Shown: positions 29,590 through 38,673 of the stretch, piece by piece
How the letters are laid out: every line of letters starts with the position of its first letter
Position numbering within the stretch: position 1 is the first letter of the stretch
NCBI RefSeq assembly: GCF_018619335.1
Contig: NZ_JAHHDX010000090.1
Location: forward strand, 1-64,000
DNA length: 64,000 nucleotides
Reading direction: 5' to 3'
Origin: Alteromonas sp. ALT199
GTDB taxonomy: Bacteria > Pseudomonadota > Gammaproteobacteria > Enterobacterales > Alteromonadaceae
Made by a program: the position numbers and the translations under genes
Notes under the pieces: generated by a model
The model's input: the letters and a program-made list of their open reading frames with translations, nothing else
Told to the model about the DNA's origin: nothing
Databases searched by the model: none

Positions 29590-29619
29590 TTTAAAGCGCG
29601 GTGCATACCGCGCTTTAAA
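29590..29619. terminator. Hairpin after the M14 peptidase
   Basis: A 13-base-pair perfect stem (29590-29602 with 29607-29619) with a four-base loop GCAT. The T-run on the plus strand is weak (TTTAAAA), so it may stop transcription poorly or serve as a 3' stability element between the converging peptidase and comF-type gene. Confidence 0.6.
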
Positions 29620-29649
29620 AGCTAATCACGTCGTATCCTCCTTCACAAT

Positions 29650-30363
29650 TCACGTTTTTTGTAAAAGGCTGCTTTTAGGTGGTGGCGTAAATGCCGCTGC
29701 CCACACTTGAATCTGAATCTTTGGGTAGCGCTGTTTGAGCCTTTTACTTAGGGTATTTACGGTCACGCCGGTGGTGAGCACATCATCGACAATAGCGACA
29801 GTAAAGCCGCTGCCGTTCAACTTACATTGCGCTGCTGTTATCTCACTATCAATACACCAATCCGATAGGCTAAATACACGGTGAGCGTTTTCTGCCCTCG
29901 CTATTTTGGATAAATGGTGCTGCACACTAAAGCCTTTGCGCTTAGCCCATGACTGGTTAACTGGAATGCCCAGTTCGTTGCTTATGCTTTCACACAGCAG
30001 CGTAGCCTGATTGTAGTGCCGCGTTGCGAGTCGCCATGCACTAATTGGAACCGGAAGTAGTACATTGGGCACTGATAAAGTGCACTGTCGCTTTTTATGG
30101 ACAAACCAGTTACTTAATACTTTTCCTGCCGTAAGGGAATGCGTAAACTTTAACTGGTGAACCAGCGATGACATTGGCCACGTATGAAGACCTAGAACGC
30201 TTAGCGTATCATACTGATTATGCTTGACGTGGCCTGCCACAGGTCCATATTGAAGCAGGTTGCTTCCGTGCAACGTGGCATCAAAAAAAAATATGTCATC
30301 TTCACACCAGTGACATACTGGCGTAGGACTTGCCTGATAACATAGCAAGCATGAAAGGTTCAT
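29650..30363 (-). CDS. gntX: ComF family phosphoribosyltransferase-like protein (GntX)
   Basis: A 237-residue ComFC/GntX protein. It begins with a zinc-binding CLLC and CHWCE pair, followed by a long helical region and the phosphoribosyltransferase PRPP loop VAIVDDVLTTGVTVNTL near 190-205. In competent bacteria ComFC is needed for transformation; in E. coli the gene is adjacent to bioH and nfuA, as here. Together with the comM gene at the start of the window this is compatible with natural competence but does not prove it. Confidence 0.9.
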   Translation of the reverse strand: MNLSCLLCYQASPTPVCHWCEDDIFFFDATLHGSNLLQYGPVAGHVKHNQYDTLSVLGLHTWPMSSLVHQLKFTHSLTAGKVLSNWFVHKKRQCTLSVPNVLLPVPISAWRLATRHYNQATLLCESISNELGIPVNQSWAKRKGFSVQHHLSKIARAENAHRVFSLSDWCIDSEITAAQCKLNGSGFTVAIVDDVLTTGVTVNTLSKRLKQRYPKIQIQVWAAAFTPPPKSSLLQKT

Positions 30364-30462
30364 AATGTTGATTCCATCAACTTCCTTGAATTGTCGAACG
30401 TCGACCTATTTTCATCATTTCGTGGTTTTTCAAAAACCATGTGTCTGCCTAAGGAGGTGTAA

Positions 30463-31272
30463 ATGGAAATTTTGCATACAAACGGCGAGCTTGTCACCCG
30501 TACTCAGGGTACAGGCGTAGATGTAGTATTTCTTCATGGATGGGGTATGAACAGCGGGGCGTTCACATCCTTTATTCCTTACCTTAGTGATAATTTTCGC
30601 GTTACTACCATCGACCTTCCCGGATTTGGGGAAAACGCAAAGATCATCCCATCACCTTACAATGTAGAAACCCTTGCCCAATCTATTGTGGGTAAATTGC
30701 CAGAACAGTGTGTATTAGTAGGGTGGTCATTAGGCGGCTTGGTAGCCCAAAAACTCGCGTTGCTAGCACCGGAAAAGCTCAGTGGACTGGTTACTATTGC
30801 TTCCACGCCTCGTTTTATAGCAGGGCCTTGCTGGCCGGGGATTGCAGCCGATTTACTTGCTATGTTTGAAGCCCAGCTAGAGAAAAATTACCAAAAAACA
30901 CTGGAACGTTTTTTGGCAATTCAAGCAATGGGCAGTGAAACGGCAAAGCAAGATATTAAAGCAATTAGAGAACAGGTCACCCAGTTCCCTGAGCCTGCTG
31001 AGGAAGCGCTTAAAAAAGGTTTACGTATATTGTCTACCGAAGATATGCGCCAAGAGGTGGGGCGTATTACCACGCCTACTTTACGCTTGTATGGCAGATT
31101 AGATAGCTTAGTGCCGACCAGTGGGATAGACCGAATTTGCGAGCTGCATCCGCAAGCCGACAATGTTGTTCTTCCTCACGCGTCCCATGCGCCGTTTATT
31201 TCACACCCCCAGCAAACCGCCGACATTCTATTTCGCTTTGTTGCTGGTGTTTACCAGCAAAAAGCGTCTTGA
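30463..31272 (+). CDS. bioH: Pimeloyl-ACP methyl ester carboxylesterase BioH
   Basis: A 269-residue alpha/beta hydrolase that removes the methyl group from pimeloyl-ACP methyl ester, finishing the pimelate part of biotin synthesis. The triad is Ser89 (VGWSLGG), Asp214 (YGRLDSLVP) and His242 (HASHAPF), matching S82, D207 and H235 of E. coli. A very strong AAGGAGG site precedes the ATG. It diverges from gntX, as in E. coli. Confidence 0.95.
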   Translation: MEILHTNGELVTRTQGTGVDVVFLHGWGMNSGAFTSFIPYLSDNFRVTTIDLPGFGENAKIIPSPYNVETLAQSIVGKLPEQCVLVGWSLGGLVAQKLALLAPEKLSGLVTIASTPRFIAGPCWPGIAADLLAMFEAQLEKNYQKTLERFLAIQAMGSETAKQDIKAIREQVTQFPEPAEEALKKGLRILSTEDMRQEVGRITTPTLRLYGRLDSLVPTSGIDRICELHPQADNVVLPHASHAPFISHPQQTADILFRFVAGVYQQKAS

Positions 31273-31281
31273 CTAGTGGAT

Positions 31282-31322
31282 AAAGCTTCAAACTGGACAT
31301 TTGCCATGGTTTGAAGCTTTTT
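31282..31322 (+). terminator. Intrinsic terminator of bioH
   Basis: A 12-base-pair stem, AAAGCTTCAAAC (31282-31293) with GTTTGAAGCTTT (31309-31320), followed by TT and an AT-rich stretch. A small inner TGG/CCA pair extends it. Confidence 0.85.
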
Positions 31323-31442
31323 ATTCTTACAAGTTTTATAAATATCGCCTGCTTACAATAAGTTAATGGCAAGGTGTGATACATGTCTTTCCATTTGTGT
31401 GAAATTGGTTAATAATTACACATGAGAGGTTAGGGGAAGTGT

Positions 31443-31760
31443 ATGACAAGTATTGATGGGTTAGGTGCCAGCTCTGCGTTTGCAGCGGCCCAATATGGTT
31501 TACAAAGTGCAAGCGATGGCATTTCGCAGGCATCTGCGAATATTGCTCAGCGCACAGCTGAAGATGCGATTGCGCCCGCTCAACCCATTACTGCCAATAC
31601 CGACACAAACAACACCTCTTCTAATTCAACCTCTACAACTACGCGTTTAACAGACGATTTAATTGCGCTTAATGTGAACGAGCGAAATGCTCAAGCTTCT
31701 GCCAGAGTGTTAGGCGTTGCCGATGAGATGCTCGGCACCATTATTGACGTGCTGGCCTAG
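31443..31760 (+). CDS. Miniature flagellar rod/hook-like protein
   Basis: A 105-residue protein. The N-terminal part (about 7-35, AAAQYGLQSASDGISQASAN) resembles the rod/hook family N-terminus, and the C-terminal part (about 70-105, NVNERNAQASARVLGVADEM) resembles the C-terminal helix of FlgC/FlgG-type proteins. Between them is a 15-residue Thr/Ser/Asn-rich linker instead of a folded central domain. No flagellar genes lie nearby. A small rod-like protein that could insert in a coiled coil with rod components is plausible, but function is unknown. GGGGAAG precedes the ATG; the next gene starts 15 bases after it. Confidence 0.6.
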   Translation: MTSIDGLGASSAFAAAQYGLQSASDGISQASANIAQRTAEDAIAPAQPITANTDTNNTSSNSTSTTTRLTDDLIALNVNERNAQASARVLGVADEMLGTIIDVLA

Positions 31761-31775
31761 AGTTGAGCCATTACG

Positions 31776-32711
31776 GTGAATATAGTCACGCCAATCCTTA
31801 ACGCCATTGCTTATCCCACGGCGAACATAAATACAGAATCTGCACGTAGAGATAACGTGCAAAGAGAAACTATTCCTCAAGCGTCAGACTCCCAGCAAGG
31901 CGCCTCTCAAAAAGGTTTAGGTTCAGAAACAGACAAGGCTAAAAATCCAGGTCAGCCGCCAGCCCCTGTCACCTACGAACGCCCTCAAATACAAACCGAG
32001 CTTCAAGCGGCTTTTCAAAACGTTTTTGGGCAAGAAAAAGACAATGCGCAGGACGAGAGTGCAGGTAAGCAAGACGCGAAAGACAGGCAACAAGAGCAGC
32101 AAGAAAAGCAAGAAGCGACGGAAATTGAACAGCTAAAAGCTCGCGATCAGGAAGTAAGAGTTCACGAGCAGGCGCATGCGGCAACAGGTGGACAGTACGC
32201 AGGTGCTCCGCAATATGAATACACCACAGGGCCTGATAATAAGCGCTATGTTACCGACGGTCAGGTGTCTATTGATGTTTCAGAAGAAAAGACGCCTGAA
32301 GAAACGCTGCAAAAAATGGAACAAGTGCGCGCAGCCGCCCTTGCGCCAGCTGAACCTTCATCACAAGATTTAAAAGTAGCCGCTGAGGCGTCTCAAAAAG
32401 CCACAGAGGCCCGAAGCGAGATAGCTAAAGGCCAAGCTGAAAGTCTTTCAGCAGAGCAAGCTTCAACAGATAGTTCTAATCGCGTTTCAGATACTCAATC
32501 CATCGTACAGCCTGAAGCTAATGCAGATTCAACGACAGGTGTGGTTGTAGATGAGGTACTAGATACCCAGTCTACCCTCGCAAGTGAGACTTCTGTACAA
32601 GGCTCTGAGGTTAACGAGGCTGAATTTATGCAGGCACGAATTGGCCGTATTCAAAACGCTTATTTACAAGCATACACTCCATCCAGAGAAGGCCTATCAT
32701 TTCAAGCATAA
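31776..32711 (+). CDS. SprA-related putative metalloprotease
   Basis: A 311-residue, low-complexity protein starting at GTG. Gln/Lys/Glu-rich coil (90-125) leads to a conserved block (125-215) with HEQAH at 130-134, an HExxH zinc-protease signature, followed by ATGGQYAGAPQYEYTTGPD and KRYVTDGQVSIDVS. This is the SprA-related family (PF12118), in which the metalloprotease role is predicted only. The tail from 215 is again disordered. No signal peptide is visible. It follows the mini rod gene by 15 bases, so the two are probably co-transcribed. Confidence 0.78.
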   Translation: MNIVTPILNAIAYPTANINTESARRDNVQRETIPQASDSQQGASQKGLGSETDKAKNPGQPPAPVTYERPQIQTELQAAFQNVFGQEKDNAQDESAGKQDAKDRQQEQQEKQEATEIEQLKARDQEVRVHEQAHAATGGQYAGAPQYEYTTGPDNKRYVTDGQVSIDVSEEKTPEETLQKMEQVRAAALAPAEPSSQDLKVAAEASQKATEARSEIAKGQAESLSAEQASTDSSNRVSDTQSIVQPEANADSTTGVVVDEVLDTQSTLASETSVQGSEVNEAEFMQARIGRIQNAYLQAYTPSREGLSFQA

Positions 32712-32745
32712 CGTTTGAAGTAATAGGCCAGTAGGTTCTAATAGT

Positions 32746-34515
32746 TTAAAATTGCCTTATAAAAGGGTATTTAGGTGAACCGCCAGTAATATCTGAAAGC
32801 ACCGAGTTCATGGTGTCTATGTCGTTATCAAAACCACCATGAGAAGTGGCTGCAGTGGCGCCACCCTCTTTCCCTTCGCTGTATTTAAACGTTACATTAG
32901 AAAGCTGCTGATTAAACACGGCCATACCTAACAAAGGCATCTCCGATTTAGATTCAAACGCGTTTGAGACCAAATACAGCAATGATTTTTGGTAAATGCG
33001 TGCCACGTTATCATCTTTTTCCAATGCCTCAGATAAGTTGTAAATCGTGGTCGACTCGATATGTTTATCTTCTATAAGTTTAGAGAGCTTTTCGTCAAAT
33101 AAGGGGTAGCTAATGGCAGGGGCCAGTAAATGCAAACTCTTAATGCTTATACTTTCATCAACTTTAAACAATCGAGACAGACTGTGGGCGTGAAAAATAG
33201 AACCTGCCGAATGGCCCACGATGTGCAGTTTAATGTTTGAATTCTCTTTCAAATAGGCGGCTAACTGCGTTAAAAAATACGTACCGTCGGAAGTAGTGCG
33301 GGTAAAAGGTGTGCAAGCATCCGATTTCATTTCACGCCATAGCGCACCGCCTACTTTACGAGTTGCCCATTCAAGAATGCGGTCGGTATAATCGGTGAAG
33401 GCCCCTACTTTGTTGCTAATTTCCTTATTCTTAAAGCCTAGAATATCCCTTAATTCTTCTAGCATGCCCGTGTCATACATGAAGTGAATGGGGTAAACAT
33501 CGTTTTTAAGGAAGGTGTCTTTCATGGCGGCAATGCGTTTAGCCGAGGCCTTTATACTATTTAAACCGCCATGGGCATATAGCATCACATGGCGATGGTT
33601 GCTTTCAGAAAGTTTCTCAACAATGGCGTCTACATGGTTCTTGTTACTCCAGTATTTGCTTCTTGTATCAAAGTGTCCGTCGTCAAAATGAACGAAGTGA
33701 TCTTGAATACTCACTCGCGGCGTGGAGCGAGAGAACAATCCTTGCGCGATAGAACGCGTAGCTTGATGGTAGGTACCCGTACCTGAAATAGGGAGCGCGA
33801 GTTGAACAACCCAAGCATCCATAACATTTAACGCCCAGTCATCGTAGCGCCAAAGTGCTAGCCCTGACTTTTTCCAATCCGTACCCCAAGAATTTTGTAT
33901 CCAAAAGCCTTCATCGTTGTAGCCGACAATGGCAAAGGCGTGTCCACCCATGGGCTCAGGTCTTAGGCTTATTGCATCCCCTTCGCTGTCTTTCCAGCCT
34001 TCATGAATTCTAGCTGACACAAAAATAACGCCCACTTCGTTAAGCGCGGCATGAAAATCACTGATTTCTCGTTCGATACGGTAGTACGCCCCTAATCTGT
34101 GATTACTTGCGTTGTCAGCAATGGCAAGGGTCATTTCAAACTCGTTGCTGTGCTTTATATCTTCAGTGAATGAATAGTTACATACACCGCTGTTGTACCA
34201 GCCTTTAATAGCACCGCGACAGCTAGAGCCTTCGTAAGCTTCGCCTAGCCACTCGTCGTGACGTTTTGCCATGGCATAAAGCATCCACGGACTAACGGTA
34301 TGCTTTCGACCTTGCTGGCGATAAATAAAATTTATGGCGGCGGCCAACGCAAAGCCTGTACAAGCACCGTCTTTACCTTGATCTAATATGACCAAGTTAC
34401 CCGGCGGGTCGATAAAAGGTTTCAGTGGGGTGAGGTTGGGTTGGTAATAGCGATCGCGAAGGTCGGGGTAGTCGGCGCTGACATTCAGCATGTTGTTTGA
34501 GACAGGCGAGTTCAT
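32746..34515 (-). CDS. Papain-like (C1) peptidase fused to a serine alpha/beta-hydrolase
   Basis: A 589-residue protein with two apparently intact catalytic domains. Residues 13-245 form a papain-like domain: Gln46 and Cys52 in DQGKDGACTGFALAAA, His192 in GGHAFAIVGYN and Asn208 in IQNSWGTDW. Residues 305-570 look like an alpha/beta hydrolase: strand and oxyanion hole VMLYAHGG, nucleophile Ser436 in IVGHSAGS and a late His559 in TSHGGFD that could complete the triad. No signal peptide or membrane segment, so it should be cytoplasmic. I know of no characterised protein of this design. It is monocistronic, converging with the SprA-like gene after 34 bases. Confidence 0.75.
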   Translation of the reverse strand: MNSPVSNNMLNVSADYPDLRDRYYQPNLTPLKPFIDPPGNLVILDQGKDGACTGFALAAAINFIYRQQGRKHTVSPWMLYAMAKRHDEWLGEAYEGSSCRGAIKGWYNSGVCNYSFTEDIKHSNEFEMTLAIADNASNHRLGAYYRIEREISDFHAALNEVGVIFVSARIHEGWKDSEGDAISLRPEPMGGHAFAIVGYNDEGFWIQNSWGTDWKKSGLALWRYDDWALNVMDAWVVQLALPISGTGTYHQATRSIAQGLFSRSTPRVSIQDHFVHFDDGHFDTRSKYWSNKNHVDAIVEKLSESNHRHVMLYAHGGLNSIKASAKRIAAMKDTFLKNDVYPIHFMYDTGMLEELRDILGFKNKEISNKVGAFTDYTDRILEWATRKVGGALWREMKSDACTPFTRTTSDGTYFLTQLAAYLKENSNIKLHIVGHSAGSIFHAHSLSRLFKVDESISIKSLHLLAPAISYPLFDEKLSKLIEDKHIESTTIYNLSEALEKDDNVARIYQKSLLYLVSNAFESKSEMPLLGMAVFNQQLSNVTFKYSEGKEGGATAATSHGGFDNDIDTMNSVLSDITGGSPKYPFIRQF

Positions 34516-34865
34516 AAAATCATCCTTTGATGAGGGCAGATGATCTTTGCTGTACAGAGTAGATTAAGCATTCGTACACCAAAGGTCGGTAACCCTTAGC
34601 TCATTATTGTCGTCCGAAAGTGCTGCCTTGAAAAAAGGCCGTGGTCAAATGAGCGGCATTACCTTCGTTAAACGTTAAGACATTATAAAAACGTGAACTG
34701 TCTCGCTAAACGTTAACAACATACGAACTTCGGTTTCGGTGTGACCAATACCTTTTCACTAATTCGGTGTTTTTTGTTTCGTTGCTCTTTATTTCAGAGT
34801 ATCTGTGCGCATGAATGCACTAAGACTAATGTAACAAACATAGCAGGTTAAATGGAAGCAAGATT
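34516..34865. other. Intergenic region with a 10-base direct repeat
   Basis: Between the fusion protein and tex (both on the minus strand). It must contain the promoter of the fusion gene. The palindromic decamer TAAACGTTAA occurs twice, at 34669-34678 and 34707-34716 (38 bases apart), about 150 to 200 bases upstream of the fusion gene start; it could be an operator. No gene seen. Confidence 0.4.
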
Positions 34866-34898
34866 AAAAAGGCCTGTCTTTTTGTGACAGGCCCTTTT
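34866..34898 (-). terminator. Intrinsic terminator of tex
   Basis: An eight-base-pair stem, GGCCTGTC (34871-34878) with GACAGGCC (34886-34893). Read on the minus strand it is followed by TTTTT, so it ends the tex transcript; the T run on the plus strand is shorter. Confidence 0.88.
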
Positions 34899-34932
34899 AA
34901 AGCATGAGTAAGTGATAACAAATCGCTAGATT

Positions 34933-37302
34933 TTACTTTTTTGCCTTCGCAAACGCATCGGCAAAAGCATTGCCCATAGCACTGTTTTGTGGCTGACTGT
35001 TGCGATTGCCACCACCCTGACTTGAACGCTGATTTGTTTTAGCGCGTCCTGGCCCTTTTTGTTGCCCTTTACCTGCTCCTTGGTTAGTAGAGCCCTTGCT
35101 TGAAGCGCTATGGCCGCCAGCGTTGTTGCTTTGATTTGGTGTATCGTCTAAGCGCATAGTGAAGGAAATACGTTTGCGCTGTACGTCCACTTCCAGCACT
35201 TTTACTTTAACGATATCACCGGCTTTAACCACTTCTCGAGGGTCTGAGATAAACTTGTTAGTCAGTGCTGAAATATGCACTAGGCCATCTTGGTGCACGC
35301 CGACATCAACAAACGCACCGAAATTCGCTACGTTGCTAACTACTCCCTCTAAAATCATACCCGGCTTAAGGTCATTTATGGTTTCAACGCCTTCTTTAAA
35401 GGTCGCTGTTTTAAACTCAGGGCGAGGATCTCGCCCTGGTTTATCTAACTCTTTAAGAATGTCCTTAACGGTAGGTAAGCCGAATGCATCGCTGATAAAG
35501 GTATCTGGCGACAAGCTTTTTAATAACTCGGTGTTACCGATAATGTCGTTAACTGCAACCGCAGTGGTATCTACAATTTTATCGACTACTGGATATGCTT
35601 CGGGGTGAACCGCAGAGGCATCCAGCGGGTTGCTGCCATTTACTATACGAAGAAAGCCCGCCGCTTGCTCAAATGCTTTTGGTCCTAAGCGTTCTACTTT
35701 CAACAGTGCTTTACGGTTAGGGAAGGCACCATTAGTGTCTCTGAAGTTAACAATATTGTGCGCTAAGGTTCTGTTTAAGCCCGATACGTAGCTTAATAAC
35801 GCTGGCGATGCTGTGTTTAAATCAACGCCTACAGCGTTTACACAGTCTTCAATAACGCGGTCAAGCGACTTGCCTAGCTGGCTTTGACTCACGTCATGCT
35901 GATACTGGCCAACACCAATGGCTTTAGGCTCAATTTTCACTAACTCTGCTAGTGGGTCTTGCAGGCGACGTGCGATAGACACCGCGCCGCGAATTGAAAC
36001 ATCAAGATCAGGCAGCTCTTTTGACGCAAGCTCAGACGCTGAATATACCGATGCGCCAGCTTCACTTACCATAATTTTCTGTGCTGCAAGTTCGCTATTA
36101 TTCTTTAGCATTTCGCCAACGAGTTTGTCGGTTTCACGGGAACCTGTACCGTTGCCAATGCTGATCAAATCAACTTTGTATTGCTTGCACAGGGTATTAA
36201 GCGTGCGAATAGATTTATCCCACTGGTTTTGTGGGGCGTGGGGAAATATGGTGTTGGTCGCGACCACTTTACCTGTGCTATCGACAACGGCCACTTTTAC
36301 CCCTGTTCTCAAGCCTGGATCTAGGCCCATAGTGGTTTTCGCACCAGCAGGTGCTGCCATAAGCAGGTCGTTTAGGTTTTTAGCAAAAACCTCAATAGCT
36401 TCTTCTTCAGCACGCTCTCTTAGGGCGCTGAATAGCTCGGTTTCCATGTGTAAACCAATCTTGATTTTCCATGTCCACTGTACAACTTGTGCCAAGAAGT
36501 CATCTGCGCCACGCCCGCGATGCATAATGTCGTAGTGGCTTGCAATAATGTGCTCACAATGAGATGGGCCTTTTTCTTCTGACTGCGGGTCGGCATCCAA
36601 TTGAATATGAAGCATGCCTTCGTTGCGACCTCTGAACATGGCCAATGCGCGATGCGACGGCACGTTTTTGTACTTTTCGCTGTGTTCGAAGTAATCTTTG
36701 TATTTAGCCGCTTCTTTTTCTTTACCGGGTACAACCGTGCTCTTTACGTGTGCATTATCAGTAAGGTAGTGACGTACTTTTGCTAGCAAAGAGGCATCTT
36801 CTGCAAAGCGTTCCATAAGGATGTAGCGAGCACCCTCTAGCGCGGCTTTAGTATCGGCAACGCCGTTGCCTGTATTTACATACTCTTGCGCTGCACTTTC
36901 AGCGTCTGTGTCAGGGTTGCCAAATAGGGCATCTGCCAGTGGTTCGAGACCGGCTTCAATAGCAATTTGTCCCTTAGTGCGACGGCGGGGCTTGTACGGC
37001 AAGTACAAATCTTCAAGTGTTGTTTTGCTATCGGCTCTGGTGATACTGCTTTTAAGCTCGTCGGTAAGTTTGCCCTGTTCTTCAATAGATTTAAGAATAA
37101 CATCGCGGCGCTCTTCCAGTTCTCGTAAGTAGGTTAAGCGCTGCTCTAGCGTACGCAGTTGCGTATCATCAAGACCTTGGGTTACTTCTTTGCGATATCG
37201 GGCAATGAAAGGTACGGTTGACCCTTCATCGAGAAGTTTTACGGCTGCAGTTACTTGCGAAGGTTGAACGCTAAGTTCATCTGCTATTTTATTGATAATC
37301 AT
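34933..37302 (-). CDS. tex: Tex-family RNA-binding transcription accessory protein
   Basis: A 789-residue Tex protein, full length. Parts in order: an N-terminal helical domain, a YqgF/RNase H-like domain (about 320-450), helix-hairpin-helix motifs (about 490-560), and a C-terminal S1 RNA-binding domain ([19 protein letters not shown], about 650-720). A Gly/Ser/Gln-rich tail follows. Tex acts in transcription and RNA turnover; in other species it affects toxin expression and ribosome-associated processes. Single gene. Confidence 0.95.
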   Translation of the reverse strand: MIINKIADELSVQPSQVTAAVKLLDEGSTVPFIARYRKEVTQGLDDTQLRTLEQRLTYLRELEERRDVILKSIEEQGKLTDELKSSITRADSKTTLEDLYLPYKPRRRTKGQIAIEAGLEPLADALFGNPDTDAESAAQEYVNTGNGVADTKAALEGARYILMERFAEDASLLAKVRHYLTDNAHVKSTVVPGKEKEAAKYKDYFEHSEKYKNVPSHRALAMFRGRNEGMLHIQLDADPQSEEKGPSHCEHIIASHYDIMHRGRGADDFLAQVVQWTWKIKIGLHMETELFSALRERAEEEAIEVFAKNLNDLLMAAPAGAKTTMGLDPGLRTGVKVAVVDSTGKVVATNTIFPHAPQNQWDKSIRTLNTLCKQYKVDLISIGNGTGSRETDKLVGEMLKNNSELAAQKIMVSEAGASVYSASELASKELPDLDVSIRGAVSIARRLQDPLAELVKIEPKAIGVGQYQHDVSQSQLGKSLDRVIEDCVNAVGVDLNTASPALLSYVSGLNRTLAHNIVNFRDTNGAFPNRKALLKVERLGPKAFEQAAGFLRIVNGSNPLDASAVHPEAYPVVDKIVDTTAVAVNDIIGNTELLKSLSPDTFISDAFGLPTVKDILKELDKPGRDPRPEFKTATFKEGVETINDLKPGMILEGVVSNVANFGAFVDVGVHQDGLVHISALTNKFISDPREVVKAGDIVKVKVLEVDVQRKRISFTMRLDDTPNQSNNAGGHSASSKGSTNQGAGKGQQKGPGRAKTNQRSSQGGGNRNSQPQNSAMGNAFADAFAKAKK

Positions 37303-37479
37303 AAGTCGCTCTAAGATACTTAAAATTCGCGTTAGGCAATGGCGAATAAACGATGTGTGACAGGCTTACATACACAGCGTTGGTAGTGAAAATAAGAGCG
37401 GTGAGTATATCACCGCGGTGTAGGGAAAGTCGTCTGATCATTGTGCTTAAAAAGCTAAATAAAAGGCGTTATTCATTGT

Positions 37480-37965
37480 CTATAGTTTGTCGGTTGCGTC
37501 ATACCAAATTCGATTTATCCACCACTCTTTAGTCCCTGATTCGGTCTTAACAACAAATTCATCATCTTCCTCTTTACCAAGAAGAGCACGAGCCATGGGG
37601 GAATCGATAGAAATGTAATCCTTACGGCCAAATATTTCATCATAGCCAACTAAGCGAAGCTCCATTACTGCGCCCGATTCGTTTTCAATCTCTACCCAAG
37701 CTCCGAAGAATACTTTGCCTTCTTGCTGTGAATCGTAATCCACAACTTTGAGATTTTCTAAGCATTTACGTAGGTAGCGAACGCGACGGTCAATTTCACG
37801 AAGCTTCTTTTTGTTGTATTGGTAATCGGCGTTCTCACTTCTATCGCCTAGGCTGGCAGCCCAAGTCACCTTGCGAGTAATTTCTGGTCTTTCTTCACGC
37901 CACAAGACGTCAAGCTCTTGTTTAAGCTTAAGGTAGCCCTTTCGAGTGATAAGCGGTGTTTTCAC
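37480..37965 (-). CDS. greB: Transcription elongation factor GreB
   Basis: A 161-residue factor with the N-terminal coiled coil that enters the RNA polymerase secondary channel (the acidic tip is in the ASLGDRSENADYQYNKK region, with the essential acidic pair) and a C-terminal FKBP-like domain (from 85 on). It rescues backtracked polymerase by stimulating RNA cleavage. The RVRYLRKCLENLKVVD stretch places it in GreB rather than GreA. Next to tex, as in several gammaproteobacteria. Confidence 0.93.
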   Translation of the reverse strand: MKTPLITRKGYLKLKQELDVLWREERPEITRKVTWAASLGDRSENADYQYNKKKLREIDRRVRYLRKCLENLKVVDYDSQQEGKVFFGAWVEIENESGAVMELRLVGYDEIFGRKDYISIDSPMARALLGKEEDDEFVVKTESGTKEWWINRIWYDATDKL

Positions 37966-38139
37966 AATGTCCTATAAATATTCCAACAAATTACCCTTAC
38001 TTTATGTGGGTAATAAGGTAAAACGCAATCTTTGCTAGTGTGAAAAAGTGACAAAACGGGCAAATTGGATAATTATTGAACATAAACCTTTCATGCAGTG
38101 TCACAGTATAAATAATAGCCAAACAATTAGGGGAAACAA

Positions 38140-38409
38140 ATGCATAACAGGATACCTGTGTTGAACCGCCGAAGGTCGGGAAATGAACCTCTTCAAATAA
38201 GTGGTACTATCATTGGGTTTATGCTGTTTTTAAGCGGCGCGCTGCTATTGTTGTATGCCTTGCTTGATATTGTTGTTCGCTTGAACAGCGTACGAACTGT
38301 GCTCTATCTCATTTTAGGCTGCACCATGTACAAAGTGGGGCAGACACTACTAAATCACTTTGCCACTTTCAAAGTGCATACTGAGAGACGGCGCGCACCT
38401 CAGCGTTAA
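38140..38409 (+). CDS. Small hypothetical membrane protein
   Basis: An 89-residue protein with two predicted membrane helices (about 20-46 and 52-68) and basic ends (NRRRS near the N-terminus; TERRRAPQR at the C-terminus). I do not recognise a family. A good ribosome site (AGGGGAAA) and a TATAAATAAT -10-like sequence upstream support expression. Divergent from greB. Confidence 0.6.
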   Translation: MHNRIPVLNRRRSGNEPLQISGTIIGFMLFLSGALLLLYALLDIVVRLNSVRTVLYLILGCTMYKVGQTLLNHFATFKVHTERRRAPQR

Positions 38410-38500
38410 AATTTTTAGTTTTAAGCCGCGCATTTTAAGATTAAATTGTTACAAGAAAATGGCAGTTTGGACGTGAATTTTTTTAGCTTTGTACTAAGCT

Positions 38501-38660
38501 TATAAGTGTAATTCGAGGCACCAAGCATATTGAATAACCCACTTTACTATTTGGGTACGCGCGTGGTGAAAATCCACTGGCTCGTAGGGAAAAGGTAAGC
38601 AAGGATCACGCTGACTCACTAAAACTAAAAAGCCGACGCTAAGCGTCGGCTTTCTCTTTT
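38501..38660 (+). ncRNA. Candidate structured RNA ending at a strong terminator
   Basis: About 150 bases between two converging genes with no open frame but clear secondary structure. GTGG (38563-38566) can pair with CCAC across TGAAAAT; GCGTG just 5' of it can pair with CACGC near 38608-38612, enclosing a multi-branch loop; CCCA/TGGG near 38539-38555 adds another stem. It ends in a strong terminator. I cannot match it to a known riboswitch or sRNA; the alternative is a 3' UTR of the 38140 gene. Confidence 0.3.
38629..38660. terminator. Intrinsic terminator, bidirectional
   Basis: AGCCGACGCT (38631-38640) pairs with AGCGTCGGCT (38642-38651), with A-runs before and T-rich sequence after. It serves fkpA from the right and whatever is transcribed from the left. 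Confidence 0.9.
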
Positions 38661-38673
38661 TTAAAGCGGTTGC

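Noticed and set aside
38501-38660. A cobalamin riboswitch
   Set aside because: Only a GGTGAAAATCC-like stretch resembles the consensus; the other conserved blocks are missing and no B12-related gene follows.
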